Assembly (NCBI GenBank): GCA_035048485.1
Contig: CM068587.1
Coordinates: 45,445,496-45,509,495, forward strand
Length of the DNA: 64,000 bases
Direction: 5' to 3'
Source of the DNA: Pteria penguin
Taxonomy: Eukaryota > Mollusca > Bivalvia > Pterioida > Pteriidae
Numbering within the stretch: position 1 is the stretch's first letter; each line of letters opens with the position of its first letter. The notes under the pieces were generated by a model. The model did no database searches, was not told the DNA's origin, and was given only the letters and a program-made list of their open reading frames with translations. The position numbers and the translations under genes are program-made. Below are positions 1 to 15,000 of this stretch, piece after piece.

Positions 1-3000
1 AGGAGGATTTAGTACATGTTGTGATCGGTGAATCGTTAATCAAGTACTTGTAATACTACGCTAATTCACACGTGTATAACGGTGATTACTGCACGAAATC
101 TATTGGTCATATGATTATTAAGACCTTGATTGATATCGTTGTCTGATTGGATGAATTTGATTAGGTATGATCACGTGGTCAGCCAAGATCAAAGACGAGT
201 CCAGATTTCACATAGGGATGCCGAAAAACAGCTAACATTTGTACTATGATCAATAATAAATGTTTGAAGTTTAAATTCTTATATGTGACTGGAGTAAGAA
301 ATTCAACCGATATTACAAATAAACGTGGTATCATCACTGTAGATTACCGATTCGCGCCTAAGATGCATGTCGTCTATGACCCCTACAGGTCATTAATGGT
401 CGCTTTTTTGGTACTGTTGCACGGGGAAATATCAATGCTTTACTCCTTATATTGTGATAAAAGGCATACCCCTTTGAGGTAGTTTGTATGCATGGGGAGA
501 AGGGGAACACGGATTGTGAGTTGTGAAATTGGAACAGAAACACATCAAGTCGCCCTCTTAAAAAGGGGTTTAACAAGGTGTCTTTTTATACCCTTTATTA
601 TAAGTATGAACGCCATGTGAACGAAAAGTGGGTCAATTGTAAACCCTTTAAAGAACCTTGTGCTACATATATCCACCCACGAGTCGCTGTATGTGCTTCT
701 TTTCAACTTACAGAATATACTTATCGGGTATAGATTAAAACGAAACTTTTCACGTATGATTGAAATTCTAATACTAGAAAAGTATCTGAACTTATCCCGG
801 CGATGTGTGGGGCTGTGATCTCTTTGACTTATGCCACTATTATACAAGTAACACGATCATGTTTTGTCCGTGAAACATTCGACGATCATCTACATTACTT
901 CAATCCTTTGAATCCGAGGTCCGCGCTTCTTCTCTTTCTTATATTTATTACCTTTTACAATTCCACGTTCTAAACTCTGAAGTCCCAGCTTATTTTAAAG
1001 TATGTAGTGTGTATGGTATATCATTCAAAAGAATTCACGATATTTATGATACATAACAGTTGCCACCATCTACAGACAAACGTTATGTATTGATACACAT
1101 ATATAGTAGAATCGCATACCCTCTGAAAACAGCTCCCTCCCCCTTCCCGGTTTTGTTGAGAGGTTTCGTGTCAATGAATATTAATACAAGAGTCTAAATT
1201 TATCTACGTTACAATGTGTAAGCTATCGTGGAAATATCACAACATATATTCGTGTATCAATGCGATGTCCCAAGGCCCCATCTAAATTTAATTCCGCAAT
1301 AGAGTGAGTATACGTACTTAACTGTAAAGTCTAATTTAGAGTTGATTTGTTTTGTTACACTCTCTATGTCCGGTAGGCTAAAAAGTAATCCTCTAATAAT
1401 TGGTTAATCGACATCTTGACCGTTACAGTGTCATTTCATGGTTCAGTGCCCCTTGAAACTAAGAAAGTGTTAAAAAGGTGATGTTTTATATTGCAATAAA
1501 ACATTTGAAATGCGTATCTGCTGAATAATGCGAATAGGAACACGAGGGTAGAGCGATTCCTTTGCATTTCATTGGTGAAAGGAGGATTTAGTACATGTTG
1601 TGATCGGTGAATCGTTAATCAAGTACTTGTAATACTACGCTAATTCACACGTGTATAACGGTGATTACTGCACGAAATCTATTGGTCATATGATTATTAA
1701 GACCTTGATTGATATCGTTGTCTGATTGGATGAATTTGATTAGGTATGATCACGTGGTCAGCCAAGATCAAAGACGAGTCCAGATTTCACATAGGGATGC
1801 CGAAAAACAGCTAACATTTGTACTATGATCAATAATAAATGTTTGAAGTTTAAATTCTTATATGTGACTGGAGTAAGAAATTCAACCGATATTACAAATA
1901 AACGTGGTATCATCACTGTAGATTACCGATTCGCGCCTAAGATGCATGTCGTCTATGACCCCTACAGGTCATTAATGGTCGCTTTTTTGGTACTGTTGCA
2001 CGGGGAAATATCAATGCTTTACTCCTTATATTGTGATAAAAGGCATACCCCTTTGAGGTAGTTTGTATGCATGGGGAGAAGGGGAACACGGATTGTGAGT
2101 TGTGAAATTGGAACAGAAACACATCAAGTCGCCCTCTTAAAAAGGGGTTTAACAAGGTTTCTTTTTATACCCTTTATTATAAGTATGAACGCCATGTGAA
2201 CGAAAAGTGGGTCAATTGTAAACCCTTAAAAGAACCTTGTGCTACATATATCCACCCACGAGTCGCTGTATGTGCTTCTTTTCAACTTACAGAATATACT
2301 TATCGGGTATAGATTAAAACGAAACTTTTCACGTATGATTGAAATTCTAATACTAGAAAAGTATCTGAACTTATCCCGGCGATGTGTGGGGCTGTGATCT
2401 CTTGACTTATGCCACTATTATACAAGTAACACGATCATGTTTTGTCCGTGAAACATTCGACGATCATCTACATTACTTCAATCCTTTGAATCCGAGGTCC
2501 GCGCTTCTTCCCTTTCTTATATTCATTACCTTTTACAATTCCACGTTCTAAACTCTGAAGTCCCAGCTTATTTTAAAGTATGTAGTGTGCATGGTATATC
2601 ATTCAAAAGAATTCACGATATTTATGATACATAACATTTGCCACCATCTACAGACAAACGTTATGTATTGATACACATATATAGTAGAATCGCATACCCT
2701 CTGAAAACAGCTCCCTCCCCCTTCCCGGTTTTGTTGAGAGGTTTCGTGTCAATGAATATTAATACAAGAGTCTAAATTTATCTACGTTACAATGTGTAAG
2801 CTATCGTGGAAATATCACAACATATATTCGTGTATCAATGCGATGTCCCAAGGCCCCATCTAAATTTAATTCCGCAATAGAGTGAGTATACGTACTTAAC
2901 TGTAAAGTCTAATTTAGAGTTGATTTGTTTTGTTACACTCTCTATGTCCGGTAGGCTAAAAAGTAATCCTCTAATAATTGGTTAATCGACATCTTGACCG

Positions 3001-6000
3001 TTACAGTGTCATTTCATGGTTCAGTGCCCCTTGAAACTAAGAGAATGTTAAAAAGGTGATGTTTTATATTGCAATAAAACATTTGAAATGCGTATCTGCT
3101 GAATAATGCGAATAGGAACACGAGGGTAGAGCGATTCCTTTGCATTTCATTGGTGAAAGGAGGATTTAGTACATGTTGTGATCGGTGAATCGTTAATCAA
3201 GTACTTGTAATACTACGCTAATTCACACGTGTATAACGGTGATTACTGCACGAAATCTATTGGTCATATGATTATTAAGACCTTGATTGATATCGTTGTC
3301 TGATTGGATGAATTTGATTAGGTATGATCACGTGGTCAGCCAAGATCAAAGACGAGTCCAGATTTCACATAGGGATGCCGAAAAACAGCTAACATTTGTA
3401 CTATGATCAATAATAAATGTTTGAAGTTTAAATTCTTATATGTGACTGGAGTAAGAAATTCAACCGATATTACAAATAAACGTGGTATCATCACTGTAGA
3501 TTACCGATTCGCGCCTAAGATGCATGTCGTCTATGACCCCTACAGGTCATTAATGGTCGCTTTTTTGGTACTGTTGCACGGGGAAATATCAATGCTTTAC
3601 TCCTTATATTGTGATAAAAGGCATACCCCTTTGAGGTAGTTTGTATGCATGGGGAGAAGGGGAACACGGATTGTGAGTTGTGAAATTGGAACAGAAACAC
3701 ATCAAGTCGCCCTCTTAAAAAGGGGTTTAACAAGGTGTCTTTTTATACCCTTTATTATAAGTATGAACGCCATGTGAACGAAAAGTGGGTCAATTGTAAA
3801 CCCTTTAAAGAACCTTGTGCTACATATATCCACCCACGAGTCGCTGTATGTGCTTCTTTTCAACTTACAGAATATACTTATCGGGTATAGATTAAAACGA
3901 AACTTTTCACGTATGATTGAAATTCTAATACTAGAAAAGTATCTGAACTTATCCCGGCGATGTGTGGGGCTGTGATCTCTTTGACATGCCACTATTATAC
4001 AAGTAACACGATCATGTTTTATCCGTGAAACATTCGACGATCATCTACATTACTTCAATCCTTTGAATCCGAGGTCCGCGCTTCTTCTCTTTCTTATATT
4101 TATTACCTTTTACAATTCCACGTTCTAAACTCTGAAGTCCCAGCTTATTTTAAAGTATGTAGTGTGTATGGTATATCATTCAAAAGAATTCACGATATTT
4201 ATGATACATAACAGTTGCCACCATCTACAGACAAACGTTATGTATTGATACACATATATAGTAGAATCGCATACCCTCTGAAAACAGCTCCCTCCCCCTT
4301 CCCGGTTTTGTTGAGAGGTTTCGTGTCAATGAATATTAATACAAGAGTCTAAATTTATCTACGTTACAATGTGTAAGCTATCGTGGAAATATCACAACAT
4401 ATATTCGTGTATCAATGCGATGTCCCAAGGCCCCATCTAAATTTAATTCCGCAATAGAGTGAGTATACGTACTTAACTGTAAAGTCTAATTTAGAGTTGA
4501 TTTGTTTTGTTACACTCTCTATGTCCGGTAGGCTAAAAAGTAATCCTCTAATAATTGGTTAATCGACATCTTGACCGTTACAGTGTCATTTCATGGTTCA
4601 GTGCCCCTTGAAACTAAGAAAGTGTTAAAAAGGTGATGTTTTTATATTGCAATAAAACATTTGAAATGCGTATCTGCTGAATAATGCGAATAGGAACACG
4701 AGGGTAGAGCGATTCCTTTGCATTTCATTGGTGAAAGGAGGATTTAGTACATGTTGTGATCGGTGAATCGTTAATCAAGTACTTGTAATACTACGCTAAT
4801 TCACACGTGTATGACGGTGATTACTGCACGAAATCTATTGGTCATATGATTATTAAGACCTTGATTGATATCGTTGTCTGATTGGATGAATTTGATTAGG
4901 TATGATCACGTGGTCAGCCAAGATCAAAGACGAGTCCAGATTTCACATAGGGATGCCGAAAAACAGCTGACATTTGTACTATGATCAATAATAAATGTTT
5001 GAAGTTTAAATTCTTATATGTGACTGGAGTAAGAAATTCAACCGATATTACAAATAAACGTGGTATCATCACTGTAGATTACCGATTCGCGCCTAAGATG
5101 CATGTCGTCTATGACCCCTACAGGTCATTAATGGTCGCTTTTTTGGTACTGTTGCACGGGGAAATATCAATGCTTTACTCCTTATATTGTGATAAAAGGC
5201 ATACCCCTTTGAGGTAGTTTGTATGCATGGGGAGAAGGGGAACACGGATTGTGAGTTGTGAAATTGGAACAGAAACACATCAAGTCGCCCTCTTAAAAAG
5301 GGGTTTAACAAGGTGTCTTTTTATACCCTTTATTATAAGTATGAACGCCATGTGAACGAAAAGTGGGTCAATTGTAAACCCTTAAAAGAACCTTGTGCTA
5401 CATATATCCACCCACGAGTCGCTGTATGTGCTTCTTTTCAACTTACAGAATATACTTATCGGGTATAGATTAAAACGAAACTTTTCACGTATGATTGAAA
5501 TTCTAATACTAGAAAAGTATCTGAACTTATCCCGGCGATGTGTGGGGCTGTGATCTCTTGACTTATGCCACTATTATACAAGTAACACGATCATGTTTTG
5601 TCCGTGAAACATTCGACGATCATCTACATTACTTCAATCCTTTGAATCCGAGGTCCGCGCTTCTTCCCTTTCTTATATTCATTACCTTTTACAATTCCAC
5701 GTTCTAAACTCTGAAGTCCCAGCTTATTTTAAAGTATGTAGTGTGCATGGTATATCATTCAAAAGAATTCACGATATTTATGATACATAACAGTTGCCAC
5801 CATCTACAGACAAACGTTATGTATTGATACACATATATAGTAGAATCGCATACCCTCTGAAAACAGCTCCCTCCCCCTTCCCGGTTTTGTTGAGAGGTTT
5901 CGTGTCAATGAATATTAATACAAGAGTCTAAATTTATCTACGTTACAATGTGTAAGCTATCGTGGAAATATCACAACATATATTCGTGTATCAATGCGAT

Positions 6001-9000
6001 GTCCCAAGGCCCCATCTAAATTTAATTCCGCAATAGAGTGAGTATACGTACTTAACTGTAAAGTCTAATTTAGAGTTGATTTGTTTTGTTACACTCTCTA
6101 TGTCCGGTAGGCTAAAAAGTAATCCTCTAATAATTGGTTAATCGACATCTTGACCGTTACAGTGTCATTTCATGGTTCAGTGCCCCTTGAAACTAAGAAA
6201 ATGTTAAAAAGGTGATGTTTTATATTGCAATAAAACATTTGAAATGCGTATCTGCTGAATAATGCGAATAGGAACACGAGGGTAGAGCGATTCCTTTGCA
6301 TTTCATTGGTGAAAGGAGGATTTAGTACATGTTGTGATCGGTGAATCGTTAATCAAGTACTTGTAATACTACGCTAATTCACACGTGTATAACGGTGATT
6401 ACTGCACGAAATCTATTGGTCATATGATTATTAAGACCTTGATTGATATCGTTGTCTGATTGGATGAATTTGATTAGGTATGATCACGTGGTCAGCCAAG
6501 ATCAAAGACGAGTCCAGATTTCACATAGGGATGCCGAAAAACAGCTAACATTTGTACTATGATCAATAATAAATGTTTGAAGTTTAAATTCTTATATGTG
6601 ACTGGAGTAAGAAATTCAACCGATATTACAAATAAACGTGGTATCATCACTGTAGATTACCGATTCGCGCCTAAGATGCATGTCGTCTATGACCCCTACA
6701 GGTCATTAATGGTCGCTTTTTGGTACTGTTGCACGGGGAAATATCAATGCTTTACTCCTTATATTGTGATAAAAGGCATACCCCTTTGAGGTAGTTTGTA
6801 TGCATGGGGAGAAGGGGAACACGGATTGTGAGTTGTGAAATTGGAACAGAAACACATCAAGTCGCCCTCTTAAAAAGGGGTTTAACAAGGTGTCTTTTTA
6901 TACCCTTTATTATAAGTATGAACGCCATGTGAACGAAAAGTGGGTCAATTGTAAACCCTTTAAAGAACCTTGTGCTACATATATCCACCCACGAGTCGCT
7001 GTATGTGCTTCTTTTCAACTTACAGAATATACTTATCGGGTATAGATTAAAACGAAACTTTTCACGTATGATTGAAATTCTAATACTAGAAAAGTATCTG
7101 AACTTATCCCGGCGATGTGTGGGGCTGTGATCTCTTTGACTTATGCCACTATTATACAAGTAACACGATCATGTTTTGTCCGTGAAACATTCGACGATCA
7201 TCTACATTACTTCAATCCTTTGAATCCGAGGTCCGCGCTTCTTCTCTTTCTTATATTTATTACCTTTTACAATTCCACGTTCTAAACTCTGAAGTCCCAG
7301 CTTATTTTAAAGTATGTAGTGTGTATGGTATATCATTCAAAAGAATTCACGATATTTATGATACATAACAGTTGCCACCATCTACAGACAAACGTTATGT
7401 ATTGATACACATATATAGTAGAATCGCATACCCTCTGAAAACAGCTCCCTCCCCCTTCCCGGTTTTGTTGAGAGGTTTCGTGTCAATGAATATTAATACA
7501 AGAGTCTAAATTTATCTACGTTACAATGTGTAAGCTATCGTGGAAATATCACAACATATATTCGTGTATCAATGCGATGTCCCAAGGCCCCATCTAAATT
7601 TAATTCCGCAATAGAGTGAGTATACGTACTTAACTGTAAAGTCTAATTTAGAGTTGATTTGTTTTGTTACACTCTCTATGTCCGGTAGGCTAAAAAGTAA
7701 TCCTCTAATAATTGGTTAATCGACATCTTGACCGTTACAGTGTCATTTCATGGTTCAGTGCCCCTTGAAACTAAGAAAATGTTAAAAAGGTGATGTTTTA
7801 TATTGCAATAAAACATTTGAAATGCGTATCTGCTGAATAATGCGAATAGGAACACGAGGGTAGAGCGATTCCTTTGCATTTCATTGGTGAAAGGAGGATT
7901 TAGTACATGTTGTGATCGGTGAATCGTTAATCAAGTACTTGTAATACTACGCTAATTCACACGTGTATAACGGTGATTACTGCACGAAATCTATTGGTCA
8001 TATGATTATTAAGACCTTGATTGATATCGTTGTCTGATTGGATGAATTTGATTAGGTATGATCACGTGGTCAGCCAAGATCAAAGACGAGTCCAGATTTC
8101 ACATAGGGATGCCGAAAAACAGCTAACATTTGTACTATGATCAATAATAAATGTTTGAAGTTTAAATTCTTATATGTGACTGGAGTAAGAAATTCAACCG
8201 ATATTACAAATAAACGTGGTATCATCACTGTAGATTACCGATTCGCGCCTAAGATGCATGTCGTCTATGACCCCTACAGGTCATTAATGGTCGCTTTTTT
8301 GGTACTGTTGCACGGGGAAATATCAATGCTTTACTCCTTATATTGTGATAAAAGGCATACCCCTTTGAGGTAGTTTGTATGCATGGGGAGAAGGGAACAC
8401 GGATTGTGAGTTGTGAAATTGGAACAGAAAACACATCAAGTCGCCCTCTTAAAAAGGGGTTTAACAAGGTGTCTTTTTATACCCTTTATTATAAGTATGA
8501 ACGCCATGTGAACGAAAAGTGGGTCAATTGTAAACCCTTTAAAGAACCTTGTGCTACATATATCCACCCACGAGTCGCTGTATGTGCTTCTTTTCAACTT
8601 ACAGAATATACTTATCGGGTATAGATTAAAACGAAACTTTTCACGTATGATTGAAATTCTAATACTAGAAAAGTATCTGAACTTATCCCGGCGATGTGTG
8701 GGGCTGTGATCTCTTTGACATGCCACTATTATACAAGTAACACGATCATGTTTTATCCGTGAAACATTCGACGATCATCTACATTACTTCAATCCTTTGA
8801 ATCCGAGGTCCGCGCTTCTTCTCTTTCTTATATTTATTACCTTTTACAATTCCACGTTCTAAACTCTGAAGTCCCAGCTTATTTTAAAGTATGTAGTGTG
8901 TATGGTATATCATTCAAAAGAATTCACGATATTTATGATACATAACAGTTGCCACCATCTACAGACAAACGTTATGTATTGATACACATATATAGTAGAA

Positions 9001-12000
9001 TCGCATACCCTCTGAAAACAGCTCCCTCCCCCTTCCCGGTTTTGTTGAGAGGTTTCGTGTCAATGAATATTAATACAAGAGTCTAAATTTATCTACGTTA
9101 CAATGTGTAAGCTATCGTGGAAATATCACAACATATATTCGTGTATCAATGCGATGTCCCAAGGCCCCATCTAAATTTAATTCCGCAATAGAGTGAGTAT
9201 ACGTACTTAACTGTAAAGTCTAATTTAGAGTTGATTTGTTTTGTTACACTCTCTATGTCCGGTAGGCTAAAAAGTAATCCTCTAATAATTGGTTAATCGA
9301 CATCTTGACCGTTACAGTGTCATTTCATGGTTCAGTGCCCCTTGAAACTAAGAAAGTGTTAAAAAGGTGATGTTTTATATTGCAATAAAACATTTGAAAT
9401 GCGTATCTGCTGAATAATGCGAATAGGAACACAAGGGTAGAGCGATTCCTTTGCATTTCATTGGTGAAAGGAGGATTTAGTACATGTTGTGATCGGTGAA
9501 TCGTTAATCAAGTACTTGTAATACTACGCTAATTCACACGTGTATGACGGTGATTACTGCACGAAATCTATTGGTCATATGATTATTAAGACCTTGATTG
9601 ATATCGTTGTCTGATTGGATGAATTTGATTAGGTATGATCACGTGGTCAGCCAAGATCAAAGACGAGTCCAGATTTCACATAGGGATGCCGAAAAACAGC
9701 TGACATTTGTACTATGATCAATAATAAATGTTTGAAGTTTAAATTCTTATATGTGACTGGAGTAAGAAATTCAACCGATATTACAAATAAACGTGGTATC
9801 ATCACTGTAGATTACCGATTCGCGCCTAAGATGCATGTCGTCTATGACCCCTACAGGTCATTAATGGTCGCTTTTTTGGTACTGTTGCACGGGGAAATAT
9901 CAATGCTTTACTCCTTATATTGTGATAAAAGGCATACCCCTTTGAGGTAGTTTGTATGCATGGGGAGAAGGGGAACACGGATTGTGAGTTGTGAAATTGG
10001 AACAGAAACACATCAAGTCGCCCTCTTAAAAAGGGGTTTAACAAGGTGTCTTTTTATACCCTTTATTATAAGTATGAACGCCATGTGAACGAAAAGTGGG
10101 TCAATTGTAAACCCTTAAAAGAACCTTGTGCTACATATATCCACCCACGAGTCGCTGTATGTGCTTCTTTTCAACTTACAGAATATACTTATCGGGTATA
10201 GATTAAAACGAAACTTTTCACGTATGATTGAAATTCTAATACTAGAAAAGTATCTGAACTTATCCCGGCGATGTGTGGGGCTGTGATCTCTTGACTTATG
10301 CCACTATTATACAAGTAACACGATCATGTTTTGTCCGTGAAACATTCGACGATCATCTACATTACTTCAATCCTTTGAATCCGAGGTCCGCGCTTCTTCC
10401 CTTTCTTATATTCATTACCTTTTACAATTCCACGTTCTAAACTCTGAAGTCCCAGCTTATTTTAAAGTATGTAGTGTGCATGGTATATCATTCAAAAGAA
10501 TTCACGATATTTATGATACATAACAGTTGCCACCATCTACAGACAAACGTTATGTATTGATACACATATATAGTAGAATCGCATACCCTCTGAAAACAGC
10601 TCCCTCCCCCTTCCCGGTTTTGTTGAGAGGTTTCGTGTCAATGAATATTAATACAAGAGTCTAAATTTATCTACGTTACAATGTGTAAGCTATCGTGGAA
10701 ATATCACAACATATATTCGTGTATCAATGCGATGTCCCAAGGCCCCATCTAAATTTAATTCCGCAATAGAGTGAGTATACGTACTTAACTGTAAAGTCTA
10801 ATTTAGAGTTGATTTGTTTTGTTACACTCTCTATGTCCGGTAGGCTAAAAAGTAATCCTCTAATAATTGGTTAATCGACATCTTGACCGTTACAGTGTCA
10901 TTTCATGGTTCAGTGCCCCTTGAAACTAAGAAAATGTTAAAAAGGTGATGTTTTATATTGCAATAAAACATTTGAAATGCGTATCTGCTGAATAATGCGA
11001 ATAGGAACACGAGGGTAGAGCGATTCCTTTGCATTTCATTGGTGAAAGGAGGATTTAGTACATGTTGTGATCGGTGAATCGTTAATCAAGTACTTGTAAT
11101 ACTACGCTAATTCACACGTGTATAACGGTGATTACTGCACGAAATCTATTGGTCATATGATTATTAAGACCTTGATTGATATCGTTGTCTGATTGGATGA
11201 ATTTGATTAGGTATGATCACGTGGTCAGCCAAGATCAAAGACGAGTCCAGATTTCACATAGGGATGCCGAAAAACAGCTAACATTTGTACTATGATCAAT
11301 AATAAATGTTTGAAGTTTAAATTCTTATATGTGACTGGAGTAAGAAATTCAACCGATATTACAAATAAACGTGGTATCATCACTGTAGATTACCGATTCG
11401 CGCCTAAGATGCATGTCGTCTATGACCCCTACAGGTCATTAATGGTCGCTTTTTTGGTACTGTTGCACGGGGAAATATCAATGCTTTACTCCTTATATTG
11501 TGATAAAAGGCATACCCCTTTGAGGTAGTTTGTATGCATGGGGAGAAGGGGAACACGGATTGTGAGTTGTGAAATTGGAACAGAAACACATCAAGTCGCC
11601 CTCTTAAAAAGGGGTTTAACAAGGTGTCTTTTTATACCCTTTATTATAAGTATGAACGCCATGTGAACGAAAAGTGGGTCAATTGTAAACCCTTTAAAGA
11701 ACCTTGTGCTACATATATCCACCCACGAGTCGCTGTATGTGCTTCTTTTCAACTTACAGAATATACTTATCGGGTATAGATTAAAACGAAACTTTTCACG
11801 TATGATTGAAATTCTAATACTAGAAAAGTATCTGAACTTATCCCGGCGATGTGTGGGGCTGTGATCTCTTTGACTTATGCCACTATTATACAAGTAACAC
11901 GATCATGTTTTATCCGTGAAACATTCGACGATCATCTACATTACTTCAATCCTTTGAATCCGAGGTCCGCGCTTCTTCTCTTTCTTATATTTATTACCTT

Positions 12001-15000
12001 TTACAATTCCACGTTCTAAACTCTGAAGTCCCAGCTTATTTTAAAGTATGTAGTGTGTATGGTATATCATTCAAAAGAATTCACGATATTTATGATACAT
12101 AACAGTTGCCACCATCTACAGACAAACGTTATGTATTGATACACATATATAGTAGAATCGCATACCCTCTGAAAACAGCTCCCTCCCCCTTCCCGGTTTT
12201 GTTGAGAGGTTTCGTGTCAATGAATATTAATACAAGAGTCTAAATTTATCTACGTTACAATGTGTAAGCTATCGTGGAAATATCACAACATATATTCGTG
12301 TATCAATGCGATGTCCCAAGGCCCCATCTAAATTTAATTCCGCAATAGAGTGAGTATACGTACTTAACTGTAAAGTCTAATTTAGAGTTGATTTGTTTTG
12401 TTACACTCTCTATGTCCGGTAGGCTAAAAAGTAATCCTCTAATAATTGGTTAATCGACATCTTGACCGTTACAGTGTCATTTCATGGTTCAGTGCCCCTT
12501 GAAACTAAGAAAGTGTTAAAAAGGTGATGTTTTATATTGCAATAAAACATTTGAAATGCGTATCTGCTGAATAATGCGAATAGGAACACGAGGGTAGAGC
12601 GATTCCTTTGCATTTCATTGGTGAAAGGAGGATTTAGTACATGTTGTGATCGGTGAATCGTTAATCAAGTACTTGTAATACTACGCTAATTCACACGTGT
12701 ATAACGGTGATTACTGCACGAAATCTATTGGTCATATGATTATTAAGACCTTGATTGATATCGTTGTCTGATTGGATGAATTTGATTAGGCATGATCACG
12801 TGGTCAGCCAAGATCAAAGACGAGTCCAGATTTCACACAGGGATGCCGAAAAACATCTAACATTTGTACTGTGATCAATAATAAATGTTTGAAGTTTAAA
12901 TTCTTATATGTGACTGGAGTAAGAAATTCAACCGATATTACAAATAAACGTGGTATCATCACTGTAGATTACCGATTCGCGCCTAAGATGCATGTCGTCT
13001 ATGACCCCTACAGGTCATTAATGGTCGCTTTTTTGGTACTGTTGCACGGGGAAATATCAATGCTTTACTCCTTATATTGTGATAAAAGGCATACCCCTTT
13101 GAGGTAGTTTGTATGCATGGGGAGAAGGGGAACACGGAATGTGAGTTGTGAAATTGGAACAGAAACACATCAAGTCGCCCTCTTAAAAAGGGATTTAACA
13201 AGGTGTCTTTTTATACCCTTTATTATAAGTATGAACGCCATGTGAACGAAAAGTGGGTCAATTGTAAACCCTTAAAAGAACCTTGTGCTACATATATCCA
13301 CCCACGAGTTGCTGTATGTGCTTCTTTTCAACTTACAGAATATACTTATCGGGTATAGATTAAAACGAAACTTTTCACGTATGATTGAAATTCTAATACT
13401 AGAAAAGTATCTGAACTTATCCCGGCGATGTGTGGGGCTGTGATCTCTTGACTTATGCCACTATTATACAAGTAACACGATCATGTTTTGTCCGTGAAAC
13501 ATTCGACGATCATCTACATTACTTCAATCCTTTGAATCCGAGGTCCGCGCTTCTTCCCTTTCTTATATTCATTACCTTTTACAATTCCACGTTCTAAACT
13601 CTGAAGTCCCAGCTTATTTTAAAGTATGTAGTGTGCATGGTATATCATTCAAAAGAATTCACGATATTTATGATACATAACAGTTGCCACCATCTACAGA
13701 CAAACGTTATGTATTGATACACATATATAGTAGAATCGCATACCCTCTGAAAACAGCTCCCTCCCCCTTCCCGGTTTTGTTGAGAGGTTTCGTGTCAATG
13801 AATATTAATACAAGAGTCTAAATTTATCTACGTTACAATGTGTAAGCTATCGTGGAAATATCACAACATATATTCGTGTATCAATGCGATGTCCCAAGGC
13901 CCCATCTAAATTTAATTCCGCAATAGAGTGAGTATACGTACTTAACTGTAAAGTCTAATTTAGAGTTGATTTGTTTTGTTACACTCTCTATGTCCGGTAG
14001 GCTAAAAAGTAATCCTCTAATAATTGGTTAATCGACATCTTGACCGTTACAGTGTCATTTCATGGTTCAGTGCCCCTTGAAACTAAGAAAGTGTTAAAAA
14101 GGTGATGTTTTATATTGCAATAAAACATTTGAAATGCGTATCTGCTGAATAATGCGAATAGGAACACGAGGGTAGAGCGATTCCTTTGCATTTCATTGGT
14201 GAAAGGAGGATTTAGTACATGTTGTGATCGGTGAATCGTTAATCAAGTACTTGTAATACTACGCTAATTCACACGTGTATAACGGTGATTACTGCACGAA
14301 ATCTATTGGTCATATGATTATTAAGACCTTGATTGATATCGTTGTCTGATTGGATGAATTTGATTAGGTATGATCACGTGGTCAGCCAAGATCAAAGACG
14401 AGTCCAGATTTCACATAGGGATGCCGAGAAACAGCTAACATTTGTACTATGATCAATAATAAATGTTTGAAGTTTAAATTTTTATATCTGACTGGAGTAA
14501 GAAATTCAACCGATATTACAAATAAACGTGGTATCATCACTGTAGATTACCGATTCGCGCCTAAGATGCATGTCGTCTATGACCCCTACAGGTCATTAAT
14601 GGTCGCTTTTTTGGTACTGTTGCACGGGGAAATATCAATGCTTTACTCCTTATATTGTGATAAAAGGCATACCCCTTTGAGGTAGTTTGTATGCATGGGG
14701 AGAAGGGGAACACGGAATGTGAGTTGTGAAATTGGAACAGAAACACATCAAGTCGCCCTCTTAAAAAGGGGTTTAACAAGGTGTCTTTTTATACCCTTTA
14801 TTATAAGTATGAAACGCCATGTGAACGAAAAGTGGGTCAATTGTAAACCCTTAAAAGAACCTTGTGCTACATATATCCACCCACGAGTTGCTGTATGTGC
14901 TTCTTTTCAACTTACAGAATATACTTATCGGGTATAGATTAAAACGAAACTTTTCACGTATGATTGAAATTCTAATACTAGAAAAGTATCTGAACTTATC

